From an uncultured Actinomycetes bacterium (GTDB taxonomy: Bacteria > Actinomycetota > Acidimicrobiia > Acidimicrobiales > Acidimicrobilacustridaceae), in the NCBI GenBank assembly GCA_937927725.1, contig CALBSE010000011.1, positions 21,340 through 85,339 of the forward strand: a DNA stretch of 64,000 nt, read 5' to 3'. A program made the translations under genes and the position numbers. The notes beneath the pieces were generated by a model. That model searched no databases and was not told where the DNA came from. It saw nothing but the letters and a program-made list of their open reading frames with translations. Below are positions 51,220 to 59,682 of this stretch, piece by piece. Every line of letters begins with the position of its first letter. Position 1 is the first letter of the stretch.

Positions 51220-51918
51220 TTACACGCCGTCTTTGCGGCCGCGAATGATCACGGTGCTCGGCACGATCGCTCGACCAGAACGCGCTTCGGGTTCGAGCAA
51301 TGCATCAACGCGGAAATTCGCGCGGGAGAACGAACTAAAGAGTTCTGCAATCGACCGCGCGTAGACCTCAAATCCATCACTGTCCGGCGGCATGTCTTCG
51401 CCGTAAGGACGAGCAAGCCGAGGTGCGTTCATTGGGTCGTGGTCGAGCATGAGCCAGGCAGGATGGGGGAGCGACACGCTGAAAGAGCCGCTGGTGCGAA
51501 GAACTCGGTTGACCTGACGCAGGACACGATCGAGGTCCTCGGCACGAGCAAGGGCATAGACCGACAGAGCAAGGTCGATCTGATCAGCGCGAACGAAGGC
51601 CAGATCGGCGAGGTCGCCATGGTGAAGCTCAACTTTGACCTCATTAACCTCGGCCAACTGGCGGGCGGCGTCGATTCGGCTGATGTCGTGGTCGACTGCG
51701 ATCACATGGGCACCAGCGAGGGCCAAGCTGACCGCGTTGTGCCCCAGTCCAACTCCGAGTTGAAGGATCTTTTTGCCTTTCGGCGCAGTGATGAGCTTCA
51801 GCGAATCGTCGCCCGGAAGATCGGGGCCCCACGTGACGGTGTCGAGCGGAAGCTCGGCTCGACCGGGGAACGAATTCGAGGAACTGGCAGAAGGGCGAGG
51901 GGATCCGAAGTCAGTCAC
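51220..51918 (-). CDS. Class I SAM-dependent methyltransferase
   Basis: A 232-residue Rossmann-type methyltransferase with motif I KKILQLGVGLGHNAVSLALA near residue 50, the acidic HVIAVDHDISRID near 73, VELHHGDLADL and the LALSVYALARAEDLDRVLRQ segment. LRTSGSFSVSLPHPAWLM follows near 145. The target could be a small molecule; nothing shows which. GTG 51918 is used as start. It is divergent from the DUF5318 gene. Confidence 0.82.
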   Translation of the reverse strand: MTDFGSPRPSASSSNSFPGRAELPLDTVTWGPDLPGDDSLKLITAPKGKKILQLGVGLGHNAVSLALAGAHVIAVDHDISRIDAARQLAEVNEVKVELHHGDLADLAFVRADQIDLALSVYALARAEDLDRVLRQVNRVLRTSGSFSVSLPHPAWLMLDHDPMNAPRLARPYGEDMPPDSDGFEVYARSIAELFSSFSRANFRVDALLEPEARSGRAIVPSTVIIRGRKDGV

Positions 51919-52012
51919 GCGGCCAGTCTCCCGCGAGCAAGGCCGCGGCCGGTGGACCGCGTGAAACCTTGAGCACCGCGAGTGGAGCGGCCCGTCGCTA
52001 GCCTCGGCTCCC

Positions 52013-52423
52013 ATGGGTTCCGCCTCACGACCCTTCCGCGGTGCCCCGAGTGGCAAAGGCGGTGAGATCGATTACCGCCTCGCGCGCCAGCACCTCATCT
52101 CGGAATACAAGAAGGGCCGATTAGCCCAGCACGAGGTGTGTGACGCTCACCCTGAACTGGTGCGGGCCGCCCGGGAAGTGAGCCAACCCACCAGTGAGGA
52201 CTGTCCGATCTGTCAGGACCACAAACTTGTGTTGGTGTCCTATGTCTTCGGGCCTCGACTGCCGGCGTTCGGCCGATGCATCACCACCGCGAAGGAACTG
52301 AAGGCCTTCACCAAGCGCTCAAAAGAAGGGGACTTCGCTTGTTACGTGGTCGAAGTCTGCCCCGCGTGCCATTGGAACCATTTGGCTCGTACCTTCTTAC
52401 TGAATCCAGCCCGCACGGCCTGA
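52013..52423 (+). CDS. DUF5318 family protein
   Basis: A 136-residue protein with IDYRLARQHLISEYKKGRLAQHEVCDAHPEL, then two cysteine pairs (DCPICQDHKL near residue 64 and VCPACHWNHL near 118) that could form a zinc ribbon. The family sits upstream of class A PBP genes in actinobacteria; the PBP gene follows after 13 bp, so co-transcription is likely. Role unknown; it may regulate cell-wall synthesis. Confidence 0.82.
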   Translation: MGSASRPFRGAPSGKGGEIDYRLARQHLISEYKKGRLAQHEVCDAHPELVRAAREVSQPTSEDCPICQDHKLVLVSYVFGPRLPAFGRCITTAKELKAFTKRSKEGDFACYVVEVCPACHWNHLARTFLLNPARTA

Positions 52424-52436
52424 CTCTCTATTCACC

Positions 52437-54617
52437 ATGTCCCCCTCCACCCGCGGCCCAGCCGCTTCCGGACGTCGTTCGACGCGTGTTGCCCGCAAGG
52501 TCGGGCCTGACGGAACGCGCCGAAGCATCTTCTGGCGCTGGCGCCGGGCGTTTTTCGCAATCGGCCTCGTCGGGATCCTCCTCATCGCCGGCGCGGGATA
52601 TCTGTTCACCCAGGTTCCGCTGCCCGACAAGGATCCGCCGCTTCTGCAAACAACGTTCATGTGTTCGTCAGAGGTTTCCTCGGGTTGCACGGCGGACAAC
52701 TCGATTGCTCAGTTATCGGGTGGAGTGAATCGAATTTCTGTGGACTGGAATCAGATCCCACAGGTCGTGATCGACGCGGTGCTTTCCGCTGAGGACCGCA
52801 CGTACTTCGAACATGGTGGCGTCGACCCCACCGGCATCGTTCGCGCGTTATGGACGAACCTTCGGAACGGCGGTGTCTCCCAAGGTGGGTCGACGATTAC
52901 GCAGCAATATGTCAAAAACGTGTATCTCACACAAGAACGAACAATTACGCGAAAAATCAAAGAAGCGGCGCTCGCGGTCAAGGTTGAACGCGAGTTGTCG
53001 AAACAAGAAATCCTGACCCGCTATCTCAATACGATTTATTTCGGTCGCGGGGCCTATGGCATTGAAGCGGCGTCACGTGCGTACTTCGGCAAAAACCTTG
53101 ATCAAATAACGTTGCCCGAGGCCGCGTATCTCGCAGGCCTTATTCGTTCGCCAGAAACCGCCGACGCGAAACTGCCCGAGAACGTTCCGAATGCTGCGCG
53201 CAGTCACCAAACGGCGATTGACCGCCGAACCTCGGTGCTCGACGCAATGGTTGTGACGGGAAAGATCACAGAAGCCGAAGCTGCCGCAGCCAAAGCGAAT
53301 GACTGGAGCGACGTTCTGGTTCGCAGCAACCAGAACAACTACGGGAACGTCGCCCATAGCGAATGGGGCACGGAGTACTTCGTTGACTACGTGCGTCACT
53401 GGTTGACAACCGATGGTGGATTCACTGATGCACAGGTCTATGGCGGTGGTCTGCGTGTCTACACCACGCTCAACATGACCGATCAAGGCGCGGCTGCCGA
53501 CGCCATTACGTCAACACTTAACCAACCGAATGATCCCGCGGCGGCATTGGTTTCTATCGATGACGTTGGCGCAGTGCGAGCCATGATCGGTGGTCTTGAT
53601 TACAACGGGACCGGCAAGTACTCGAAGGTGAATCTTGCGGTTGGTGCCGATGGCGGTGGCGCTGGTCGTCAAGCAGGATCCTCGTTCAAAGCATTCACGC
53701 TGGCCGAAGCAATGAATCAAAACATTCCGATGTCGAAGAGTTACGACGCTCCCTCTCGTATTTCGATTCCGAAAGCTGACGGCGGACGTGACTGGAGTGT
53801 CGGGAATTATGCCGACGCCGGTCTCGGTCAACTTGATCTGATCGCAGCAACGATGCATTCGTCGAACACCGCGTATGCCCAGTTGATGATGGATGTTGGT
53901 CCGCAGAATGTCGCCGACCTCGCGAAGCAGATGGGCGTTACAAGCCCATTGAAGGCAGTGCCCGCGCTGACACTCGGAACGAGTGAAGTATCGGTACTTG
54001 ATATGGCCTCTGGCTATTCGACATTGGCTGACAACGGCGAACACATTGCACCGTCGACTGTCACCAAAGTGACCGACGCCAAGGGCAACGTGCTCTACGA
54101 GAACAAGGTCCTCCGCAAGCGGGTGCTTGATGCGAAGTCGGTCGCCAAGGTGAACTACATCCTCAACCAGGTCGTCGAGGGTGGCACGGCAACCGGCGCA
54201 AAGTTCGGTCAACCTTCGGCAGGGAAGACCGGCACGACCGAGAACTATCGCGATGCGTGGTTCGTTGGTTTCACGTGCAAACTCACTACCGCAGTTTGGG
54301 TTGGCTATCCCGATGGCACCTTCATGAAGTCGGTGCATGGCATGTCAGTCACCGGTGGGTCGTTCCCCGCAACGATCTGGCGCAAGTACATGACGGTGGC
54401 GACAAAGGGCCTGTCATCCTGTCCGTTCCCCTACCCAACCGATGACGGCACGAATATGGGATCGACCTCATCGACGAGTGCCACCAGCACCTCAACCTCC
54501 TCCACTTCCTCGACGGTGAAACCCTCCAGTACGTCGTCGTCGAGCACGTCCTCGACAAGTTCGACGACGTCCACATCGTCGACAACCACGACGACGACAA
54601 CGAGGCCAACGAACTAA
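52437..54617 (+). CDS. Class A penicillin-binding protein
   Basis: A 726-residue bifunctional peptidoglycan synthase: a basic N-terminus and one transmembrane helix (about residues 32–58), a GT51 glycosyltransferase domain (SAEDRTYFEHGG, GGSTITQQYVKN, LNTIYFGRGAYGIEAAS, about 115–230), then a transpeptidase domain with the SxxK serine in GSSFK near residue 415, SSN near 472 and KTGTT near 597. The last 60 residues are Ser/Thr-rich and probably sit in the cell wall. It polymerises and cross-links peptidoglycan. Confidence 0.95.
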   Translation: MSPSTRGPAASGRRSTRVARKVGPDGTRRSIFWRWRRAFFAIGLVGILLIAGAGYLFTQVPLPDKDPPLLQTTFMCSSEVSSGCTADNSIAQLSGGVNRISVDWNQIPQVVIDAVLSAEDRTYFEHGGVDPTGIVRALWTNLRNGGVSQGGSTITQQYVKNVYLTQERTITRKIKEAALAVKVERELSKQEILTRYLNTIYFGRGAYGIEAASRAYFGKNLDQITLPEAAYLAGLIRSPETADAKLPENVPNAARSHQTAIDRRTSVLDAMVVTGKITEAEAAAAKANDWSDVLVRSNQNNYGNVAHSEWGTEYFVDYVRHWLTTDGGFTDAQVYGGGLRVYTTLNMTDQGAAADAITSTLNQPNDPAAALVSIDDVGAVRAMIGGLDYNGTGKYSKVNLAVGADGGGAGRQAGSSFKAFTLAEAMNQNIPMSKSYDAPSRISIPKADGGRDWSVGNYADAGLGQLDLIAATMHSSNTAYAQLMMDVGPQNVADLAKQMGVTSPLKAVPALTLGTSEVSVLDMASGYSTLADNGEHIAPSTVTKVTDAKGNVLYENKVLRKRVLDAKSVAKVNYILNQVVEGGTATGAKFGQPSAGKTGTTENYRDAWFVGFTCKLTTAVWVGYPDGTFMKSVHGMSVTGGSFPATIWRKYMTVATKGLSSCPFPYPTDDGTNMGSTSSTSATSTSTSSTSSTVKPSSTSSSSTSSTSSTTSTSSTTTTTTTRPTN

Positions 54618-54709
54618 TTCGCCCCATCTTTGTGGTGGGGGTCGAGGCCCGATAGCGTCGTAAACATCCGCCGGTAGCCGAGGGGCACTGGACGGGCAGG
54701 AGGCTCCAA

Positions 54710-55573
54710 ATGAGCGCGCGAATCACCGTTCCATCGGTTCAGGGCCGCAAGGTCCGACGTGGTGACGTCCCTTTGGTGATGGTCACTGCGTACGACGCGC
54801 CTGGTGCGCGCATGGCCGATGCTGCCGGTATCGACATGATCCTCGTTGGTGATTCCGTTGCGATGGTCGTCCTTGGATACGAAGACACCTTGCAGGTCAC
54901 AGTTGCTGACATGGCGCATCACACCGCTGCTGTTGCACGCGCAACGCCGGCTTCGCTCATCGTCGCCGATATGCCGTGGATGAGTTACCACGTGTCAGTC
55001 GCCGACACTGTGACAAACGCTGCCTCCCTTATTCGTGCTGGCGCGCAGGCCGTAAAGCTTGAAGGTGGACGCAAGCGTCTCCCCATGATCGAGGCACTTG
55101 TCGATGCCGAGATTCCGGTGATGGGCCACATTGGTCTGACCCCGCAATCGGTCAATGCCATGGGTGGTTTTAAGGTGCAGGGCCGAAAGCACGAAGCGGC
55201 CCTCGGACTCGTTGATGATGCAAAAGCCCTTGCTCATGCTGGCTGTTTCGCCATCGTCGTCGAAGGTGTTCCTGACGAGGTTGGTCGCATGATCACCGAA
55301 GCGATCGACATCCCTACGGTTGGTATCGGCGCTGGCGCCGGCTGCGACGGACAGGTCCTCGTCTTTCACGATGTGCTCGGAATTGAAGAGCGCGTGCTCC
55401 CCAAATTCGTTCGTCGCTATGCCGACTTGGGTACCGAAGGTGTTCGCGCTCTGGGCGCGTACGCCGACGACGTTCGTACTGGTCGTTTCCCATCGGTGGC
55501 CGAGAGTTATTCGCTCGAAGCGCGAACCGCAGAGTCACTCGGCTTGTACGGCACGCCCATTTCTCCGGTCTGA
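54710..55573 (+). CDS. panB: 3-methyl-2-oxobutanoate hydroxymethyltransferase
   Basis: A 287-residue PanB: PLVMVTAYDAPGARMADAAG near residue 20, the metal-binding LVGDSVAMVVLGYEDTL near 45, IVADMPWMSYHVS near 83, GHIGLTPQSVNAMGGF near 140 and IGIGAGAGCDGQVLVFHD near 203. It makes ketopantoate with methylene-THF for coenzyme A. AGGAGG precedes the ATG. The lipoprotein gene follows after 3 bp. Confidence 0.96.
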   Translation: MSARITVPSVQGRKVRRGDVPLVMVTAYDAPGARMADAAGIDMILVGDSVAMVVLGYEDTLQVTVADMAHHTAAVARATPASLIVADMPWMSYHVSVADTVTNAASLIRAGAQAVKLEGGRKRLPMIEALVDAEIPVMGHIGLTPQSVNAMGGFKVQGRKHEAALGLVDDAKALAHAGCFAIVVEGVPDEVGRMITEAIDIPTVGIGAGAGCDGQVLVFHDVLGIEERVLPKFVRRYADLGTEGVRALGAYADDVRTGRFPSVAESYSLEARTAESLGLYGTPISPV

Positions 55574-55576
55574 CCG

Positions 55577-56119
55577 ATGAAGCGGCGCGCGGTTGTCACC
55601 GTCGTCGCCCTTGTCGCGACCGCAGCTCTGCTTAATAGTTGTGGATCGGGAGTCTCCTCAACATCGCAATCGCAGCAACACTCGACCTCGGCTGCTGAGG
55701 CCTCGTTGCGGGCGCAGGGCTTTACCAAAGTGACACTTCGCCTTCGTCATGCTGACGGAACCGTCGACGAGCACTGCGTGTGGTTGGCCGACACCGAAGT
55801 GGAACGCAATCGAGGTCTGATGGAGGTCACCGATCCGTCCCTCGGCGGTGGCGAGGCCATGGTCTTCGCGTTCGACGCCGACACCTCGGCGGCCTTCTGG
55901 ATGAAGGACACCTTGTTGCCGCTTTCTATCGCCTGGGTCGACTCGAGCGGAGCGGTTGTGAACTCGGCGAACATGGATCCCTGCCCGGCCACCACCAAGA
56001 ACTGCCCGCAATTTCCTCCGGGTAGCCCCTACCGATTGGCCATCGAAATGGCCCAAGGTCGGCTCCAGGACTGGGGAATCGGGTCTGATGTGACCATCAC
56101 GCTGGCCGAGGCCTGCTGA
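55577..56119 (+). CDS. DUF192 domain lipoprotein
   Basis: A 180-residue protein with a lipobox (ALLNSCGS; lipid-modified Cys near residue 22), a short Ser/Gln/Thr-rich linker and a DUF192 domain: VWLADTEVERNRGLMEV near 68, FWMKDTLLPLSIAWVDSSGAV near 107 and YRLAIEMAQG near 150. DUF192 proteins are small beta-barrels of poorly known function. It is 3 bp behind panB. Confidence 0.87.
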   Translation: MKRRAVVTVVALVATAALLNSCGSGVSSTSQSQQHSTSAAEASLRAQGFTKVTLRLRHADGTVDEHCVWLADTEVERNRGLMEVTDPSLGGGEAMVFAFDADTSAAFWMKDTLLPLSIAWVDSSGAVVNSANMDPCPATTKNCPQFPPGSPYRLAIEMAQGRLQDWGIGSDVTITLAEAC

Positions 56120-56135
56120 ACGGGCCGAACCGCTC

Positions 56136-56163
56136 TTGGGAGTTTGGGGCCCTCTCCTATAGG
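56136..56163 (+). promoter_or_regulatory. Candidate promoter of the rpsF operon
   Basis: TTGGGA (56136–56141) and TATAGG (56158–56163) are 16 bp apart. A leader of about 80 nt to the rpsF start follows, a place where S6:S18-type feedback elements occur in other bacteria. No fold was calculated. Confidence 0.4.
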
Positions 56164-56251
56164 GTTCCATCTCCAATTGAAGCCCTGCCCTGAGCTTTCG
56201 GGGCTCCGGTTCCCGCCCTGCGGCCCGGATCCAGAGGGAGGTGATGCGCTC

Positions 56252-56593
56252 ATGCGAGCGTATGAACTCATGATTATTTTCGACGGTGACGTCGAAGACA
56301 CTGCAGTCAACGCGATGCTCGCCAACGTCAACAAGCTTGTTGAAGCTGGTGGCGGCGAGGTCAAGAAGACCGATCGTTGGGGTCGTCGGCGTTTCGCTTA
56401 CGAAATCAACCACAAGTGGGAAGGCATCTACGTCGTGCTTGAGATCTCGACCGAGGGTCGCGATCTTCACGAGGTCGAGCGCGTTCTGCACCTCGCGGAC
56501 GAGGTTGTTCGCCACAAGGTCATGCGTCTGCCCGAGAAGGAAGCCGTTCGACGCGGTCTACTCGGCGACGCCACCCCGGCTACCGCCGGTTGA
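56252..56593 (+). CDS. rpsF: 30S ribosomal protein S6
   Basis: A 113-residue S6: MRAYELMIIFDGDVEDTAV, KKTDRWGRRRFAYEINHKWEG near residue 38 and VMRLPEKEAV near 92. It binds S18 in the small subunit. ATG 56252 follows GGGAGGTGA at 56235–56243. ssb begins 16 bp after its stop. Confidence 0.96.
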   Translation: MRAYELMIIFDGDVEDTAVNAMLANVNKLVEAGGGEVKKTDRWGRRRFAYEINHKWEGIYVVLEISTEGRDLHEVERVLHLADEVVRHKVMRLPEKEAVRRGLLGDATPATAG

Positions 56594-56609
56594 GTGGAAG
56601 GTCACGACA

Positions 56610-57077
56610 ATGGCAGCAGATAACAATGTTGTACTTGTAGGAAACTGCACCCGCGATCCAGAACTTCGTTTCACCGCAAGCGGTCAAGCAGTCGCAGCCT
56701 TTGGGCTCGCTGTCAACCGCCGCTGGCAGAACCGCCAGACCAACGAGTGGGAAGAGCAAGTTTCGTTCTTTGATGTCACCGTCTGGCAACAGATGGCAGA
56801 GAACGTTGCGGAAACGATCACCAAGGGCACTCGTGTCATCGTGAGTGGTCGTTTGCAGCAGAGTTCGTGGCAGACCCAAGACGGCGACAAGCGCACCAAG
56901 GTTGAAATTGTCGCTGACGAGGTTGCTCCGAGCCTCCGCTACGCCACCGCACAGGTCGTGCGCAACGAACGCCGTGAAGGCTTCGATGGTGGCGGCAACT
57001 CCGGTGGCGGTGGCGCAAGTCGCCCCGCTCCTAATGATCCCCCCGCTGGTTACGACATGGATGAGGAACCGTTCTGA
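56610..57077 (+). CDS. ssb: Single-stranded DNA-binding protein
   Basis: A 155-residue SSB: an OB fold (NNVVLVGNCTRDPELRFTASG, VSFFDVTVWQQMAENV, GTRVIVSGRLQQSSW) and a Gly-rich tail ending MDEEPF, the acidic tip that recruits partner proteins. It coats single-stranded DNA in replication. Its stop overlaps rpsR by one base. Confidence 0.96.
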   Translation: MAADNNVVLVGNCTRDPELRFTASGQAVAAFGLAVNRRWQNRQTNEWEEQVSFFDVTVWQQMAENVAETITKGTRVIVSGRLQQSSWQTQDGDKRTKVEIVADEVAPSLRYATAQVVRNERREGFDGGGNSGGGGASRPAPNDPPAGYDMDEEPF

Positions 57078-57538
57078 TGGCAAAGGCAGCCCCAAAGCGC
57101 GGCAAGAACAAAGACAACGCTCGCCGCAGCAAGAAGAAGATCAGCCTGCTTACGCAGGAAAAGGTCGAGTTCGTTGATTACAAGGACATCAATATGCTTC
57201 GTCGGTTCATGTCCGACCGAGCAAAGATTCGTGCCCGTCGTGTCAGCGGCAACGACTCACAGCAGCAGAAGGAAATCGCACGAGCCATCAAGAACGCTCG
57301 TGAAATGGCACTTCTGCCCTACACCAACCGCGTGACCACCCAGCGTGGCGGCGGTCGTGACCGTGGCGAACGCGGTGACCGTGGCGATCGTGGCGATCGC
57401 GGGCTCAAGCTCGAGAACGCCGAGATTCGCGAAACCGTCACTGACGACGCCGTGATCGAGGAACTCGAGGCAACGTTCATCGACGCCGAAGGCACCGAGA
57501 TTGATGTCGTCGTGGAAGACGTGGAGGTTTCCGAATGA
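57077..57538 (+). CDS. rpsR: 30S ribosomal protein S18 with long C-terminal extension
   Basis: The first about 88 residues are typical S18 (EFVDYKDINMLRRFMSDRAKIRARRVSG, QQKEIARAIKNAREMALLPY). The remaining about 65 residues are extra: an RG/RGD-rich part (GGGRDRGERGDRGDRGDRG) and then an acidic tail (AEIRETVTDDAVIEELEATF, EVSE). S18 is usually 75–90 residues. The ATG overlaps the ssb stop and the end overlaps rplI by ATGA. Confidence 0.93.
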   Translation: MAKAAPKRGKNKDNARRSKKKISLLTQEKVEFVDYKDINMLRRFMSDRAKIRARRVSGNDSQQQKEIARAIKNAREMALLPYTNRVTTQRGGGRDRGERGDRGDRGDRGLKLENAEIRETVTDDAVIEELEATFIDAEGTEIDVVVEDVEVSE

Positions 57539-57981
57539 AGCTCCTTCTCCGTTCCGACGTCAATGGTGTTGGCAAGAAGGGCGACGTGGTTGAGGTGGCC
57601 GATGGTTTCGGTCGCAACTACCTGCTCCCCAAGGGTTTCGCTGTTCTGGCGACCCGTGGTGGAGAAGCCCAGGCCGCAGCGATGCGCCGCTCACGCGATC
57701 AGCGTGACGCCGCCGATCGTTCGGCAGCTTCTGACATCGCGGCCAAGCTCGTGCCCGCGATCATTGCCGTGAGCGCCCGAGCCAAGGCCGAAGGCGACCT
57801 CTTCGGATCCGTTTCGGTGACCGATGTGGTCGAGGCCGTTGCCGCACAAACCGGCATCGAACTCGATCGTCATTCGATTCACATCGACGAAGCGATCAAG
57901 ACGGTTGGCACCCACTCGGTGTCCGCTCGTCTGCACCCCGAGGTGCAGTTCCAGATCACCGTTGAGGTTTCGCCGGCCTGA
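57535..57981 (+). CDS. rplI: 50S ribosomal protein L9
   Basis: A 148-residue L9: MKLLLRSDVNGVGKKGDVVEVADGFGRNYLLPKGFA is the signature N-terminal domain, then a long helix and a C-terminal domain (LFGSVSVTDVVEAVAAQTG). It stabilises the large subunit. Start and rpsR stop overlap. A strong terminator lies 25 bp after its stop. Confidence 0.96.
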   Translation: MKLLLRSDVNGVGKKGDVVEVADGFGRNYLLPKGFAVLATRGGEAQAAAMRRSRDQRDAADRSAASDIAAKLVPAIIAVSARAKAEGDLFGSVSVTDVVEAVAAQTGIELDRHSIHIDEAIKTVGTHSVSARLHPEVQFQITVEVSPA

Positions 57982-58005
57982 GCCGCAGACTCCAACGAGT
58001 ATCGA

Positions 58006-58041
58006 CACTGAGGAGCCGGTTCGCCGGCTCCTCAGTGCGTT
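58006..58041 (+). terminator. Intrinsic terminator after rplI
   Basis: A perfect 14-bp stem CACTGAGGAGCCGG/CCGGCTCCTCAGTG (58006–58019, 58024–58037) with loop TTCG, then CGTTTTCCC. It ends the rpsF–ssb–rpsR–rplI unit. Confidence 0.93.
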
Positions 58042-58043
58042 TT

Positions 58044-58062
58044 CCCAGCGTGTGACGCTGGG
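58044..58062 (+). terminator. Second hairpin after the rplI terminator
   Basis: CCCAGCG/CGCTGGG with loop TGTGA (58044–58062) lies directly after the terminator. It has no T-run of its own. It may back up the terminator or be a processing stem. Confidence 0.45.
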
Positions 58063-58086
58063 CTCAATGACCCAGTGAAGGATTCG

Positions 58087-58210
58087 TTGTCCACATTGTG
58101 AGACCTGTGGTGCTGTCACAGTGGATTTCTAGAGTGATCCCATGGTGCATAAGGGTTTCCGAGGGTCCGTTCCTCCACAGATGGCGGAAGTTGTCCACAC
58201 TCCGTCCACA
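58087..58210. promoter_or_regulatory. DnaA boxes in the dnaB upstream region
   Basis: TTGTCCACA is present without mismatch at 58087–58095 and 58191–58199, and CCGTCCACA at 58202–58210. All three point the same way. They precede dnaB and suggest control by DnaA, or a minor DnaA-binding site. Confidence 0.6.
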
Positions 58211-58283
58211 GGGTCGTCCCCCGAAAAAACCGGGGTTGTCCCTCTAGCGATCCCCAGCCAAAGCGGGGGAGGCTTGACCCCTC

Positions 58284-59651
58284 ATGAGTGAGTACGACGA
58301 ACCCCGATCCGCCAACCGCCCTGCCGGGGCCGGTCGGGTCCCTCCCCACAATCTCCAGGCTGAAGAGTCGCTGCTCGGCGCCATGCTGCTTTCCAAAGAA
58401 GCAGTGTCGATCGCGTCCGAAACGCTGTCGGCCGACAACTTCTATAAGCCGGCTCACGCCCACATCTTCGATGCCATTACGTCGCTGTCTGCTGCGGGTG
58501 AACCAGCCGACCCCGTCACGGTGGCCGAAGAACTCAGTCGTGCTGGTTTGCTCGAGGCTATTGGTGGCCCGGCCACACTCGTCACACTCCAGGCGGCAAC
58601 GCCTGCGGTGTCGAGCGCGTCTCGGTATGCCCGCATTATTGAAGAGCACGCGTTGTTGCGTCGTCTTATTGGTGTGGCCGGGGAAATCGCCGAAATGTCC
58701 TACGGCCTTCCCGAAGATGTCACCAAGACCGTCGACCAGGCCGAAACCATGGTGTTCGAAGTCGCGCAGCGTCGCGCCACCGACACACTTGCGCCGCTGT
58801 CCGATCTTCTCGGTACCAACCTCGACCATCTCGAAGACGTGGTGAGCCGTGGCGAATCCATCACCGGCATGCCCACGGGTTTCCTCGACCTCGATGAACT
58901 GCTGTCTGGTCTGCAACCAAACGCGCTCTACGTCCTTGGCGCGCGCCCCTCAATGGGTAAGACCGCGCTTGCGCTAGGCATGGCCTGCAACGCAGCAATC
59001 GAATCGCACCGACCCGTGTTGTTGTTCTCTCTCGAAATGGGCCAGCTCGAACTCACGCAACGTTTGTTGTGTGCCGAGGCGCGTGTCGATTCACGCAAAG
59101 TGCGCACGGGTCAATTGACTGAATCCGACTGGGGCAAGATCGCGCACGCCACCGGCCGCCTTGCCGACGCCCCAATCTGGATCGACGACAACCCCAACGT
59201 CACCATCATGGAAATTCGCTCCAAGGCACGGCGGTTGCGCAGTCGTCTCGGCGATCTTGGCTTGATCGTGGTCGACTACTTGCAGCTCATGAGCGGCCGT
59301 TCCAACGCCGAAAACCGTCAGGTGGAAATTTCGGAAATCTCTCGAGGTCTCAAGATCCTCGCTCGTGAACTCGAGTGCCCCGTCGTTGCGCTGTCGCAGC
59401 TCTCACGACAACTTGAAATGCGAGCCGATAAGCGTCCGATGCTGGCCGACCTTCGTGAATCAGGCGCAATCGAACAGGACGCCGACGTCGTCATGTTCAT
59501 TTACCGAGACGACGTCTACAACCTCGACTCGCCCGATCGCGGCACCGCAGAAATCCTCATCAGCAAGCATCGAAACGGGCCCACCGGCATGGTGCGCCTC
59601 GCGTTCCTCGATCACTACACAAAGTTCGCCAACATGGCGCGAGGCACCTGA
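58284..59651 (+). CDS. dnaB: Replicative DNA helicase DnaB
   Basis: A 455-residue helicase. The N-terminal domain (HNLQAEESLLGAMLLSKEAV) is followed by the RecA-like motor: GARPSMGKTALALGMACN (Walker A, about residue 217), LLFSLEMGQLELTQRL, GLIVVDYLQLMSGR near 330 and DLRESGAIEQDADVVMFIYRDD near 390. No intein is present. It unwinds DNA at the fork and is loaded at oriC; the DUF721 protein at 31 kb is a candidate loader. Confidence 0.97.
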   Translation: MSEYDEPRSANRPAGAGRVPPHNLQAEESLLGAMLLSKEAVSIASETLSADNFYKPAHAHIFDAITSLSAAGEPADPVTVAEELSRAGLLEAIGGPATLVTLQAATPAVSSASRYARIIEEHALLRRLIGVAGEIAEMSYGLPEDVTKTVDQAETMVFEVAQRRATDTLAPLSDLLGTNLDHLEDVVSRGESITGMPTGFLDLDELLSGLQPNALYVLGARPSMGKTALALGMACNAAIESHRPVLLFSLEMGQLELTQRLLCAEARVDSRKVRTGQLTESDWGKIAHATGRLADAPIWIDDNPNVTIMEIRSKARRLRSRLGDLGLIVVDYLQLMSGRSNAENRQVEISEISRGLKILARELECPVVALSQLSRQLEMRADKRPMLADLRESGAIEQDADVVMFIYRDDVYNLDSPDRGTAEILISKHRNGPTGMVRLAFLDHYTKFANMARGT

Positions 59652-59682
59652 ACGTTGTTCCTTCGGGTTCCGCGCTCGTTGA

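Noticed and set aside
54267..54282. parS-like GGTTTCACGTGCAAAC
   Set aside because: It differs from the parS consensus at several bases and lies inside the PBP coding sequence.
53511..54338. Long minus-strand open frame inside the PBP gene
   Set aside because: It lies entirely antisense to a well-supported coding sequence and has no recognisable domain.
54440..54617. Ser/Thr codon-rich repeat at the end of the PBP gene as a tandem repeat element
   Set aside because: It is ordinary low-complexity coding sequence for a wall-spanning tail, not a fixed-length repeat unit.
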